From positions 170,434-234,433 of the forward strand of contig NZ_FQVO01000006.1 of the NCBI RefSeq assembly GCF_900129385.1: a stretch of 64,000 nt of DNA. Reading direction: 5' to 3'. The notes beneath the pieces are model-generated. The model was given only the letters and a program-made list of their open reading frames with translations. It was not told the DNA's origin and ran no database searches. This DNA comes from Chryseobacterium takakiae. Lineage in GTDB: Bacteria > Bacteroidota > Bacteroidia > Flavobacteriales > Weeksellaceae. The position numbers and the translations under genes are program-made. This document shows positions 54,090 to 62,314 of this stretch, one piece after another; positions within the stretch are counted from its first letter, which is position 1; the number at the start of each line of letters is the position of its first letter.

Positions 54090-54644
54090 ATGAAAATAAG
54101 AGAAAGCCGTTTGGAAACGGATCGTTTTTATCATATTTTCAAACGGGGAATTAATTCTAAACCGGTCTTTTTGAATAATGAAAACTACAGGTATTTTCTT
54201 CAGAAAACCAAAATTTATCTGGTTCCCTATTTCGATATATATTCTTATTGTCTGATGTCCAATCATTTTCATTTTATTTTGAGAACTAAACCTGAAAGTG
54301 ATGGGAATCCAGCTTTTAAAGAAAACGGATTACATTCCGAAGAAAGTTTTTTCAGCAAGATCATTGGCAAATTAATCAGCAGCTATACACAGTCTTTCAA
54401 TAAAGTATATCAGCGCAGCGGTCCTCTTTTCGAATCACCTTTTAAAAGAATTCTTATTGATTCTGAGGATTATCTGAGAAATTTGATTATTTACATCCAT
54501 CAAAATCCGGAAAATTTTCAGAATTATAAATTTTCCTCTTATCTTGCAGTGCTTTCTGATGTTGAAACCAATATCAAGAGGAAAGAAATTATTGAGCTAT
54601 TTGATAACCGTGAAAATTTTATAGGAAGTCACATAAAAATTTAA
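54090..54644 (+). CDS. REP-associated tyrosine transposase (RAYT), IS200-like HUH enzyme
   Basis: RAYTs are single-domain HUH nucleases related to IS200/IS605 TnpA that cut and join single-stranded palindromic repeats. The 184-residue protein has the HUH motif His59-Phe60-His61 in CLMSNHFHFIL, the catalytic tyrosine region around Tyr135 (LIIYIHQNPEN), and the N-terminal DRFYHIFKRGINSKPVF block typical of the family. Length fits. The gene is enclosed by its own inverted repeat and is probably intact. The real substrate and the effect on nearby genes are not known. Confidence 0.92.
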   Translation: MKIRESRLETDRFYHIFKRGINSKPVFLNNENYRYFLQKTKIYLVPYFDIYSYCLMSNHFHFILRTKPESDGNPAFKENGLHSEESFFSKIIGKLISSYTQSFNKVYQRSGPLFESPFKRILIDSEDYLRNLIIYIHQNPENFQNYKFSSYLAVLSDVETNIKRKEIIELFDNRENFIGSHIKI

Positions 54645-54652
54645 ATAATAAA

Positions 54653-54686
54653 AAACTTTGTCAAAGATTTTCAACTTTGACAAAGT
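54653..54686 (-). repeat. right end double palindrome of the RAYT element
   Basis: Palindromes at 54656-54666 and 54675-54685 with an 8-nt spacer. It is an exact inverted copy of the left end; its outer edge is 14 bp ahead of the galE ATG. Confidence 0.9.
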
Positions 54687-54700
54687 CCAAAAAATACAAC

Positions 54701-55723
54701 ATGGCAATACTCGTAACAGGAGGTCTCGGATATATCGGTTCACACACGGTGGTGGAACTTTTAAATAACAATTTTGAAGTTGTTATCGTAGACGATTTAT
54801 CCAATTCAGAGAAATTTATATTAAAAAATATTGAGGAAATAACAGGGAGAAAACCTGTTTTTTATCCTTTTGATTTAAAAAGAAGAGAACTTTTAACCCA
54901 GGTTTTTGAGGCGCATCCTATTGACGGCTGTATTAATTTTGCTGCTTCAAAAGCCGTAGGAGAGAGCCAGCTGAAACCCGTGGATTATTATGAAAATAAT
55001 CTTTTTTCTTTAATTAATATTTTACAGGAATTTAAAGAAAGAGGCCTTTCCAACTTTATTTTCAGCTCTTCCTGCACTGTTTACGGACAGGCTGACGCCA
55101 TGCCGATTGATGAAAATACGCCGCTGAAAATGCCTGAAAGTGTTTATGGTAAGACAAAGCAGATGGGCGAGGAAATTTTGGCCGATTTTGCGAAAGCTTA
55201 TCGAAGAAAAGTTTCCCTGTTAAGATATTTTAACCCGATCGGGGCACATCCATCTTCAAAAATTGGTGAATTACCTATAGGAATTCCGAATAATCTTGTA
55301 CCTTACGTCATGCAAACAGCAGCAGGCATCCGCGAAAAGCTGAATGTCTGGGGAAATGATTATCCTACTCCCGACGGGACAGCAATACGCGATTACATTT
55401 ATGTTGTTGATCTTGCGAAGGCTCACGTTGCGGCTTTACAAAAATTAATGCAAAGCAATTCAGATGGAGCCGTAATTGATATTTACAATCTCGGAACCGG
55501 AAAAGGATCTTCTGTTCTGGAAGTGATTAAGGCCTTTGAAGTGGCAAATAATGTTAAAGTTCCTTATCAGATCTGTGACCGAAGAGAAGGGGATATTACC
55601 ATAGCATATGCCAATGTAGATAAAGCAGAACGAGAGCTTGGATGGAAATCTGAAACTTCTTTGGAAGAATCGTTAAGAACGGTATGGGAATGGCAGAGAT
55701 ATCTTCAGTCAAGGAATATTTAA
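54701..55723 (+). CDS. galE: UDP-glucose 4-epimerase
   Basis: GalE interconverts UDP-glucose and UDP-galactose. The 340-residue protein begins MAILVTGGLGYIGSHTVVEL, with the NAD-binding GGLGYIG motif, the SSSCTVYG stretch, the YGKTK active-site motif and the GDGTAIRDYIYVVD-like block (TPDGTAIRDYIYVVD). The start at 54701 was chosen over a TTG at 54677 because that codon lies inside the RAYT end repeat. The gene follows directly on that repeat. Confidence 0.95.
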   Translation: MAILVTGGLGYIGSHTVVELLNNNFEVVIVDDLSNSEKFILKNIEEITGRKPVFYPFDLKRRELLTQVFEAHPIDGCINFAASKAVGESQLKPVDYYENNLFSLINILQEFKERGLSNFIFSSSCTVYGQADAMPIDENTPLKMPESVYGKTKQMGEEILADFAKAYRRKVSLLRYFNPIGAHPSSKIGELPIGIPNNLVPYVMQTAAGIREKLNVWGNDYPTPDGTAIRDYIYVVDLAKAHVAALQKLMQSNSDGAVIDIYNLGTGKGSSVLEVIKAFEVANNVKVPYQICDRREGDITIAYANVDKAERELGWKSETSLEESLRTVWEWQRYLQSRNI

Positions 55724-55748
55724 AAATTAATTAAAAAAGAAATTTATT

Positions 55749-56201
55749 ATGAAAACACAAAGAATAGGCATTACGTTTTCGTCTTTTGATTTACTTCATG
55801 CCGGACATATTAAAATGCTTGAGGAAGCAAAAACGGTTTGTGATTACCTTATCGTTGGCCTGCAGATTGATCCGTCTCATGACCGCCCGAATAAAAATAA
55901 ACCTACGCAGACTATCGTAGAAAGATATATTCAGCTGAAGGCCGTAAATGCGGTGGATGAGATTATTCCTTATTATACCGAACAGGATCTGGAGGATATC
56001 TTAAAATCATTTGTAATTGACGTAAGAATCATTGGAGATGATTATAGAGACAAAGATTTCACCGGGAAAAAATACTGCGAAGAAAATGGCGTTGAGATCT
56101 TTTATAACAAAAGAGACCACAGGTTTTCATCAAGTGACCTCAGAAAAAGAATTTACGAAGCCGAAATGGAGAAAAATTCAAAGGCTGAAGCTGTAAAATA
56201 A
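55749..56201 (+). CDS. cytidylyltransferase-like protein
   Basis: The 150-residue protein has the nucleotidyltransferase signature HAGH at residues 17-20 in SFDLLHAGHIKM and a C-terminal RFSSSDLRKRI block. This matches the glycerol-3-phosphate cytidylyltransferase (TagD) / ethanolamine-phosphate cytidylyltransferase fold. It activates a phosphorylated substrate with CTP or ATP. It is 25 bp behind galE and ends at a strong terminator. Confidence 0.9.
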   Translation: MKTQRIGITFSSFDLLHAGHIKMLEEAKTVCDYLIVGLQIDPSHDRPNKNKPTQTIVERYIQLKAVNAVDEIIPYYTEQDLEDILKSFVIDVRIIGDDYRDKDFTGKKYCEENGVEIFYNKRDHRFSSSDLRKRIYEAEMEKNSKAEAVK

Positions 56202-56202
56202 A

Positions 56203-56232
56203 AAAATCCCGAAAATATTTCGGGATTTTTTT
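56203..56232. terminator. bidirectional intrinsic terminator
   Basis: AAAATCCCGAAA and TTTCGGGATTTT pair with a short loop and T-rich flanks on both strands. It separates the galE transcript from the converging receptor gene. Confidence 0.9.
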
Positions 56233-56245
56233 ATATGAAGGATAT

Positions 56246-58813
56246 TTACATTGGTCCTCCCTGCTCATCTCCGCCGGTATCATTGGCATTGATGTCTTTT
56301 TTACGTTTCGGCTGTTCCACTTTTTCCCCCTGTTTAAATCTGTAGGTAAACGATAGAGCGAACTGTCTTGGCTGCCACTGCATGTAAGAATCCCTCACGC
56401 TGTTTGCAGTATAAGTGGTAGATCTCATTGCTCTTGTGTTGAAGATATCCTGAATATTGAAAGAAATGGTAGCATTATTGTTCCAGATGTTTTTGGATGC
56501 TCCGAAACTGATGGCATACATGTCTTTTCTGTCCTGATACGCCGTTTTCTGGCCGCCTCTGTAGAATCCCTGTACCTGTAAGCTGAATGTTTTATCAACC
56601 TTCACCGTAGAAGTAAGTCTTGCTCTGGTTGAAAATCCTTTTCCTTCAAAATTAGCAATAGCCTGTGTAGGGTTTCCATCCACATCAAAAGTATCATACG
56701 CAATGCTTCCTTTCGTGTTATATCCGAATAAATCAACATTTCCGAGGAATTTCAGCCAGCTTGTTGCATCAAAGTTGAAGTTTAAATCCAATCCGTACCG
56801 GTCATCCGTACCAAGATTGATAGGTTTTGTATGAGATTCGATCACCTTTGGCGTAAGAATATTTCCCGCTTCATCTGTTGCTAATTTGTTATAAACTAAC
56901 ATTTTAGTGTCATCAGTCTGATGTCTGTAATATAATGTAGGATTGATAGTGAATTTTTTCTTGGAAATGCTGTATCCGAATTCAAAAGAGTCAACATAAG
57001 AAGGGTTCAGGTCAATATTACCGTCGAAAATATTCTGGTTGTCATTATAATTTGGATTCGGAATCAGGAAGAAAGATCTGGGGCGGTCAATTCTTCGTGT
57101 ATAATTTAATAACAGCTGATTGTCTTTAGCAAATTCGTAGCTTAAATACACACTTGGGAACAGGTTGTTATAAGTTTTAGTAGTATTTAAAGCCGGGCTC
57201 GTAGGAACTAAGTTCTTATAAGCAATATCAATATTCGAAATCTCATCTCTCAATCCTAACTGGTAACCTAAATTTCCGATCTTACTTTTAAACTGTACAT
57301 AGAATGCGTTAAACATCTCTTTGTACGTAGCATCATAAGTATAAGGTCTTAAAAATGACAATACAGGAGTGATTACAGTACTTTGCTGTACATCATTGCT
57401 GTAATCGTTATTGTTGATATCCAATCGGTAACCTGCCTCAAGTTTAGAATTTTCTCCAATCGGAAGTTCATAATCCGCTTTGGCAATTACGGTTCTGTTG
57501 ATTGTATTTTGGTTGACAATATTTCTTAGCTCAAATAAGCCATCACGGGTCTGGTCAATATCGGTATCGTTATAAGAACGGTTTCTCTGTAAGCTTAATG
57601 ATAATGATAAGTTTTGTCCATTATCGTCAAATTTATGGTCTAATCCAAAATCTCCCTGAAATGCCAGGTTGTTGTTGGTTCCTAGTGTGATCCTTTGTGA
57701 AGAACTGTTTGGAATTGCTAAAAAATCGTAGAAATAATCAATATTTCCTACACTTTCATTATCAAACGTTCTTACCGTTCCGGATGCATTTACGGAAGTT
57801 TTATCCGATATGTCATAAACGATTCCCGCAGAAGCATTATAGTTGTTATTCTTGCTGTTGTTTTCAGAATTCGTATTTCTCTGGATCTGATCATCAGCAT
57901 TCAGTGCATTGGTAAAGTAATCATCATTTCTGTTGGTGCTTTTCGATTCTCTGTATCCGCCGCCGCCATTCAGGAACCATGTAAAGTTTCCTTTTCTCCA
58001 GCTTAAATTGGTATTCAGGTTAGTTTGGGGAAGGTAGCCTAAAGTTCCCGTAACACTTCCGTTGAAACCTGTTTTTTTGTTTTTCTTTAAAATGATATTT
58101 AAAATACCTGCTGTTCCGCTCGCCTCAAATTTAGAAGAAGGGTTCGTAATTACTTCAATTCTTTCGATCTGGTCTGCCGGAATACTCTGCAAAGCATTAG
58201 CCCCGTCATCAATTCCTAAAAGTGCAGACGGTTTACCATTAATTAAGAAACGTACATTTGAGCTTCCTCTCATAGAAACCGTACCATCCGTATCAACAGA
58301 AACCGAAGGAACATTAGAAAGTACGTCCTGAAGATTTCCTCCTTTGCTTACAATATCCTGGGAAGGGTCATAGGTTCTTTTATCAAGTTCAACTTTATAG
58401 GGTTTTGTAGAAGCTACAGTAATAGTAACGCCCTGGATTTCTCCGGTTTTCATATTGGTAGCACTTGCTTCTGGATCAATAGAAAGCGCGCCGATATTGC
58501 CGGCAGCTGTAATCTGTCTGTTAACAACACTTTTTTTGTAATCGATTGCCTCAACAGAAATGTCGTATTGTCCGGGGGTAAGATCAAGTTTGTATTGCCC
58601 TTTTTCATCGGTGAGAGTTGCATCACTCAACTGTTTATTCGCTTTGTTTGTGAACGTAACTGAGGCATAAGGAACGGGCTGATTGCTCTTGCTGACAACC
58701 GACCCTGAAATACCTACCTTCTCCTGTGCAAAAGCCAACGCTGCGGCCGAAAGTACAAAAGTAAGCCCTAAGGTTTTTTTTGTAAAAATGTTAATGATTT
58801 CCGTCTGATTCAT
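56246..58813 (-). CDS. outer membrane beta-barrel receptor with carboxypeptidase-like N-domain
   Basis: The 855-residue protein has a signal peptide (cleavage near FAQE, about residue 30), a carboxypeptidase-regulatory-like domain (residues 32-115), and a plug region with the motif RMGSSNVRFLINGKP-like MRGSSNVRFLINGKPSALL. A large OMP_b-brl_3-type barrel follows. The C-terminal tail is rich in Lys, Asp and Gly, ending KDINANDTGGDEQGGPM rather than in a barrel-terminal aromatic. Related proteins are TonB-dependent-like receptors of unknown substrate. It stands alone, without a SusD partner. Confidence 0.93.
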   Translation of the reverse strand: MNQTEIINIFTKKTLGLTFVLSAAALAFAQEKVGISGSVVSKSNQPVPYASVTFTNKANKQLSDATLTDEKGQYKLDLTPGQYDISVEAIDYKKSVVNRQITAAGNIGALSIDPEASATNMKTGEIQGVTITVASTKPYKVELDKRTYDPSQDIVSKGGNLQDVLSNVPSVSVDTDGTVSMRGSSNVRFLINGKPSALLGIDDGANALQSIPADQIERIEVITNPSSKFEASGTAGILNIILKKNKKTGFNGSVTGTLGYLPQTNLNTNLSWRKGNFTWFLNGGGGYRESKSTNRNDDYFTNALNADDQIQRNTNSENNSKNNNYNASAGIVYDISDKTSVNASGTVRTFDNESVGNIDYFYDFLAIPNSSSQRITLGTNNNLAFQGDFGLDHKFDDNGQNLSLSLSLQRNRSYNDTDIDQTRDGLFELRNIVNQNTINRTVIAKADYELPIGENSKLEAGYRLDINNNDYSNDVQQSTVITPVLSFLRPYTYDATYKEMFNAFYVQFKSKIGNLGYQLGLRDEISNIDIAYKNLVPTSPALNTTKTYNNLFPSVYLSYEFAKDNQLLLNYTRRIDRPRSFFLIPNPNYNDNQNIFDGNIDLNPSYVDSFEFGYSISKKKFTINPTLYYRHQTDDTKMLVYNKLATDEAGNILTPKVIESHTKPINLGTDDRYGLDLNFNFDATSWLKFLGNVDLFGYNTKGSIAYDTFDVDGNPTQAIANFEGKGFSTRARLTSTVKVDKTFSLQVQGFYRGGQKTAYQDRKDMYAISFGASKNIWNNNATISFNIQDIFNTRAMRSTTYTANSVRDSYMQWQPRQFALSFTYRFKQGEKVEQPKRKKDINANDTGGDEQGGPM

Positions 58814-58979
58814 AAGGTATTTTTTTGTGTAAAATCGTGAAAGATTCTCTTAATATTATGAAATTATTAATTGTGTATAACTTCAAATATTAAGCCTAAT
58901 TTATTATTATAAATATATATGTCGCTTTAAATAGCGAAATGTTAATTATAAAATTGTTAAAAAAAGTTAATTATGATTA

Positions 58980-60005
58980 TTATTTTATATTATTTGAATT
59001 CAGCCAGTCCTGATAAGCTTTTGCATTGATGGCATGCTGTTCGGCACTTGCGGTGAACTTATGGTATCCCAATCTTGCAGGATCGGCACACATAAAAATG
59101 TAATCATTTTTTTCAGCATTTAAAACGGCGTCAACAGAATTTTTATCTACTACACAAATTGGTCCCGGAGGAATACCTTTGTTGGCATACGTATTATAAG
59201 GCGATGGTGTAGATAAGTGTTTATAGAAAACTCTTTTAATAGGCTGTTGGAAATTAGTCTGCTTATTGATAGCATAAATTACCGTAGGGTCCGATTGTAA
59301 TTTCATCCCTTTTCGGTAACGGTTCAGGTAAAGACCTGCAATGGTTCTCATCTCATCTTTTTTACCGCCTGATTCTTTATATACAATAGAAGCCAGTGCA
59401 TAAATCTGATCTCTCGTAAGTCCGGATTGCTGCTCTTTTTCTTTTCTTTCAGCATTCCAGAATTCATTATACTGATCGTTGAACCTGTTAAAAAATTCTT
59501 TTGGTGTAACCGTCCAGAAGAAATTATAAGTATCAATAAAAAAATATTTTTTAAGATCTTCTGCGTTATTATAGCCTTTTTCGGCTGCGATGGTGTTCAG
59601 CCCTTTCACAAATTCCAAAGAATCCAGTTCTGTTTTCTTGGTGACTTTACCAAGCATTTGGTATACATCCCCAAAATCACCAATCCTGAAGCTGTTCTCA
59701 CTCTGGTTTCCTGCTTTGATCATGTTTACAAGATGGGCATTTCCCAATCCTTTCTGAAAATGGTAGCGTCCTGCCTTAAAAAATTTTTCAAGATCTTTTT
59801 CCTTAGCTACTGCTTCAAATGTTTCCCTGTTGTCTACATATTTTGCAGCCGAATCTAAAATCTGTTTAAATTCTGCATTATGGGGAATGAGAACATAACC
59901 GTCTTTTTTAATATTGTTTCCGTAATATTTGGAATAAAATTTAAGACCAAAAAATCCACCTATCATAATAATAAGCAGGACAATGATGAGTATAGCTTTT
60001 TTCAT
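58980..60005 (-). CDS. mltG: endolytic transglycosylase MltG (YceG-like)
   Basis: MltG cuts nascent peptidoglycan strands and limits glycan length. The 341-residue protein has one N-terminal membrane helix (residues 4-22) and a periplasmic domain. It carries the LysM-like region and the conserved block ASIVYKESGGKKDEM, with a catalytic Glu, followed by SDPTVIYA and the ending SPYNTYANKGIPPGPI. It lies 19 bp behind dapF on the same strand. Confidence 0.94.
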   Translation of the reverse strand: MKKAILIIVLLIIMIGGFFGLKFYSKYYGNNIKKDGYVLIPHNAEFKQILDSAAKYVDNRETFEAVAKEKDLEKFFKAGRYHFQKGLGNAHLVNMIKAGNQSENSFRIGDFGDVYQMLGKVTKKTELDSLEFVKGLNTIAAEKGYNNAEDLKKYFFIDTYNFFWTVTPKEFFNRFNDQYNEFWNAERKEKEQQSGLTRDQIYALASIVYKESGGKKDEMRTIAGLYLNRYRKGMKLQSDPTVIYAINKQTNFQQPIKRVFYKHLSTPSPYNTYANKGIPPGPICVVDKNSVDAVLNAEKNDYIFMCADPARLGYHKFTASAEQHAINAKAYQDWLNSNNIK

Positions 60006-60024
60006 ATATCGTTCCTGGATTTAT

Positions 60025-60792
60025 TTACAAAACGTCTATTCTTCCTTTAAAAACCTGTTTTGCAGGGCCTTCCAGCCAAATGTTTCTGAAAGAATTTTCG
60101 TCTTTTTCAGCATATACTTTAAGATTTCCTCCCAAAGTCTTTACATTTACGGAAATTAGATTGTTATTTTGCAGAAAGGTTAAAGCGGAAGCTGTAACTC
60201 CTGTGCCACAACTGTAGGTTTCATCTTCCACGCCTCGTTCATAGGTTCTTACAAATATCTCATCTTCATTAATTTTTTCCACAAAGTTTACATTGATCCC
60301 TTTTTCTTTATAATCATCCGAATATCGGATATCGCTTCCTTCTGCGAAAACATTGTAATTCACAAGATCTTCAACATATTTTACATAATGTGGAGACCCT
60401 GTATTCATTATGGTGTCATTCCCATCAAAGGAAATCGTTTCAACATCATTCATTTTCAATTTTACGATTCCGTTATGGATTTCCGCTTCGTGAGCTCCGT
60501 CAATGGCTGTGAACCGGCATTTACCTTCAAAAATATCAAGAAAAAAAGCAAACGCTACTGAGCAGCGGGCCCCATTTCCACAAAAACTTTTCGACCCGTC
60601 CGAATTATAATAATCAACCTCAAAATCAAAACCTTCCGCCTTATTTATTTTAATAAGTCCGTCTGCACCGATACCGAAACGTCGGTCGCAAAGTTTCTGA
60701 ATACTGGCAATTGAAAGATTGTCCCATTCTCCGGAACGATTGTCTATCATTACGAAGTCATTTCCGGTTCCCTGATATTTGTAAAATTCCAT
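60025..60792 (-). CDS. dapF: diaminopimelate epimerase
   Basis: DapF converts LL- to meso-diaminopimelate for lysine and peptidoglycan. The 255-residue protein starts MEFYKYQGTGNDFVMIDNR and has the two catalytic Cys blocks SFCGNGARCS and YSCGTGVTASAL. A longer in-frame start at 60828 was rejected because its first codons overlap the -7 box. It forms an operon with mltG. Confidence 0.95.
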   Translation of the reverse strand: MEFYKYQGTGNDFVMIDNRSGEWDNLSIASIQKLCDRRFGIGADGLIKINKAEGFDFEVDYYNSDGSKSFCGNGARCSVAFAFFLDIFEGKCRFTAIDGAHEAEIHNGIVKLKMNDVETISFDGNDTIMNTGSPHYVKYVEDLVNYNVFAEGSDIRYSDDYKEKGINVNFVEKINEDEIFVRTYERGVEDETYSCGTGVTASALTFLQNNNLISVNVKTLGGNLKVYAEKDENSFRNIWLEGPAKQVFKGRIDVL

Positions 60793-60825
60793 ATGGTAGC
60801 TGATATTTGTCTCAGATTGAGCATG

Positions 60826-60833
60826 CAAAATTA
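60826..60833 (-). promoter_or_regulatory. -7 promoter box of dapF-mltG
   Basis: TAATTTTG on the reverse strand ends 33 nt before the ATG at 60792 and matches TAnnTTTG. It overlaps the first codon of the longer frame. Confidence 0.6.
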
Positions 60834-60892
60834 GTACAATTAAAACAAAAAACGAACAGTGTTAGCTGTCCGTTTCGTTATTTATAATCGTT

Positions 60893-61480
60893 TTATCTAA
60901 AACCACCTCCGTTGGAGTTCCTGTTGTTGTTATTCTGGGAAGGCGCCTGCTGATTTCCTGATCCTGAATTATTCCTGAATCCTCCGTTATTCGAATTATT
61001 GGAATTGCTGGAATTGTTTCTAAACCCGCCATTGTTTCGAGGCTGCTGCGTATTCTGCTGCTGATTCCTGAAACCATTGCTATTCGATCTCTGATTATTG
61101 TTCTGTCTGTTGCTGTTTCTGAAACCTCCGTTATTAGAAGTACCATCATTAACATTTCCTCTGAAACCGTTATTCGGTCTTGCAGAAGTTGCTTCGCCGC
61201 TTGATCTTCTTTCAAGGTATACTTTTCTTCTTGAGTTATTGTAGTTCTGATAATAATATGGCATACCGTTATCATAATAATAATTCATATTATTTCGGTA
61301 ATAATACCCGTCATTTCCCCAATATCCTCCACCGCCATAATATCCTTGTGGTGCATAATAATATCCGTTATCATAATATGGATCTCCATATGCATTTGCA
61401 TAAGGATCCGCGTACGCTGTACATGATACTAAACCTGCTATCGTTACAACGCTGAATGCTATTTTTAATAAATTTTTCAT
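60893..61480 (-). CDS. Tyr- and Asn/Gly/Arg-rich low-complexity lipoprotein
   Basis: The 195-residue product has a probable lipobox at Cys20 (GLVSC). The first half of the mature part is rich in Tyr and Gly (DPYYDNGYYYAPQGYYGGGG), with a basic block SRRKVYLERRSSG near residue 85. The second half repeats a NGGFRN-type motif about six times between Asn, Gln and Ser spacers, ending GGGFR. No enzymatic domain was seen. It is 6 bp behind pnuC on the same strand. The composition recalls adhesive or RNA-binding RGG-like sequence, but function is unknown. Confidence 0.75.
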   Translation of the reverse strand: MKNLLKIAFSVVTIAGLVSCTAYADPYANAYGDPYYDNGYYYAPQGYYGGGGYWGNDGYYYRNNMNYYYDNGMPYYYQNYNNSRRKVYLERRSSGEATSARPNNGFRGNVNDGTSNNGGFRNSNRQNNNQRSNSNGFRNQQQNTQQPRNNGGFRNNSSNSNNSNNGGFRNNSGSGNQQAPSQNNNNRNSNGGGFR

Positions 61481-61486
61481 GACTTT

Positions 61487-62149
61487 CTAACTTTTTCTTA
61501 AACTTTTTTTCCAGGTAATATAGCCCTGGATAGCCATTATAGTAAATACCAAATATTGAACCGAAGTGATACCGAGCCCTTTATAAATCATCATAGGTAT
61601 ACAGATAAAATCTCCGATGATCCAGAAAATCCAGTTTTCAATGCGTCTTTTTGCCATAAACCACATGCCTACTAAAAATACGGAAGTGGTTAATACATCA
61701 AGCCAATTGCCCCAATCCAGGTGATAAAGACCAAGACTTACGTTTTCCATTGAAAAGCTGTTTTCGATATACGGTTTATAATAATATACTACAGTTACTA
61801 AGATTAAACTTAAGACAAAAAGTAAAATCCCATACAGCCATTCTTTTCTTGTAGCCCATGAAACATTAACATGTATATGGTCATCTGAATGTTTTGCCCA
61901 CAAAATCCATCCGTAAATGCTCATTACTGTGTAGTAAATATTAATCATACAGTCGCCCAACAATCCGAAATTGAAAAGAATATATACGTAAATAAGCGTG
62001 GAAATAATCCCTGTAGGATACACCCATATATTTTTTTTAATGGAAAAATAAACACTAAGAATTCCGAATATAGTTGCAAAGGCTTCCAGGAAAATTTGCA
62101 GGATTGTATAGGTTTCGTAAGGTTCTACGAAAAGATCGTATAAATTCAT
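61487..62149 (-). CDS. pnuC: PnuC-family nicotinamide riboside transporter
   Basis: The 220-residue protein has about seven membrane helices. It shows PnuC features: an N-terminal ATIFGILSVYFSIKKNIWVYPTG block, the IYYTVMSIYGWILW segment and the WIIGDFICIPMMIYKGL region lining the vitamin path. PnuC proteins take up nicotinamide riboside for NAD synthesis, and some relatives carry other vitamins. No riboswitch was recognised upstream. A -7 box ends only 5 nt ahead of its ATG. Confidence 0.9.
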   Translation of the reverse strand: MNLYDLFVEPYETYTILQIFLEAFATIFGILSVYFSIKKNIWVYPTGIISTLIYVYILFNFGLLGDCMINIYYTVMSIYGWILWAKHSDDHIHVNVSWATRKEWLYGILLFVLSLILVTVVYYYKPYIENSFSMENVSLGLYHLDWGNWLDVLTTSVFLVGMWFMAKRRIENWIFWIIGDFICIPMMIYKGLGITSVQYLVFTIMAIQGYITWKKSLRKS

Positions 62150-62154
62150 GAGAT

Positions 62155-62162
62155 CAAAAATA
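62155..62162 (-). promoter_or_regulatory. -7 promoter box directly ahead of pnuC
   Basis: TATTTTTG on the reverse strand ends 5 nt before the ATG at 62149 and matches TAnnTTTG. Confidence 0.55.
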
Positions 62163-62314
62163 AATAAAAAAAGAGATACTTTGAAATGATTTAAATAATA
62201 TGGAAATCAGTTTTTTATCTTCCTTTATTTAAAAAAAATGATGAAATTCTATTAATAAACGTTAAGGTTTCTAAATTTTTTATATTTTCGTAAATCTTTA
62301 ATAAATAATAAAAT

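Larger units (their letters stand above)
54042..54686. mobile_element. RAYT element with perfect 34-bp inverted ends
   Basis: The single gene 54090-54644 is bounded by a 34-bp perfect inverted repeat (54042-54075 and 54653-54686). Each end is itself two near-palindromes, CTTTG-T-CAAAG and CTTTG-A-CAAAG, separated by 8 nt. This is the layout of a REP-associated tyrosine transposase and its cognate palindromes. The right end reaches to 14 bp ahead of the galE start codon. Confidence 0.85.

Noticed and set aside
54677..54700. TTG start extending galE by eight codons
   Set aside because: It is inside the RAYT end repeat, and the protein core begins at MAILVTGG.
60793..60828. ATG extending dapF by twelve codons
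   Set aside because: Its first codons overlap the -7 box, and the core begins at MEFYKYQGTGN.
62150..62314. NAD-related or other riboswitch upstream of pnuC
   Set aside because: Only about 5 nt lie between the promoter box and the ATG, leaving no room for an aptamer, and no structure was seen.
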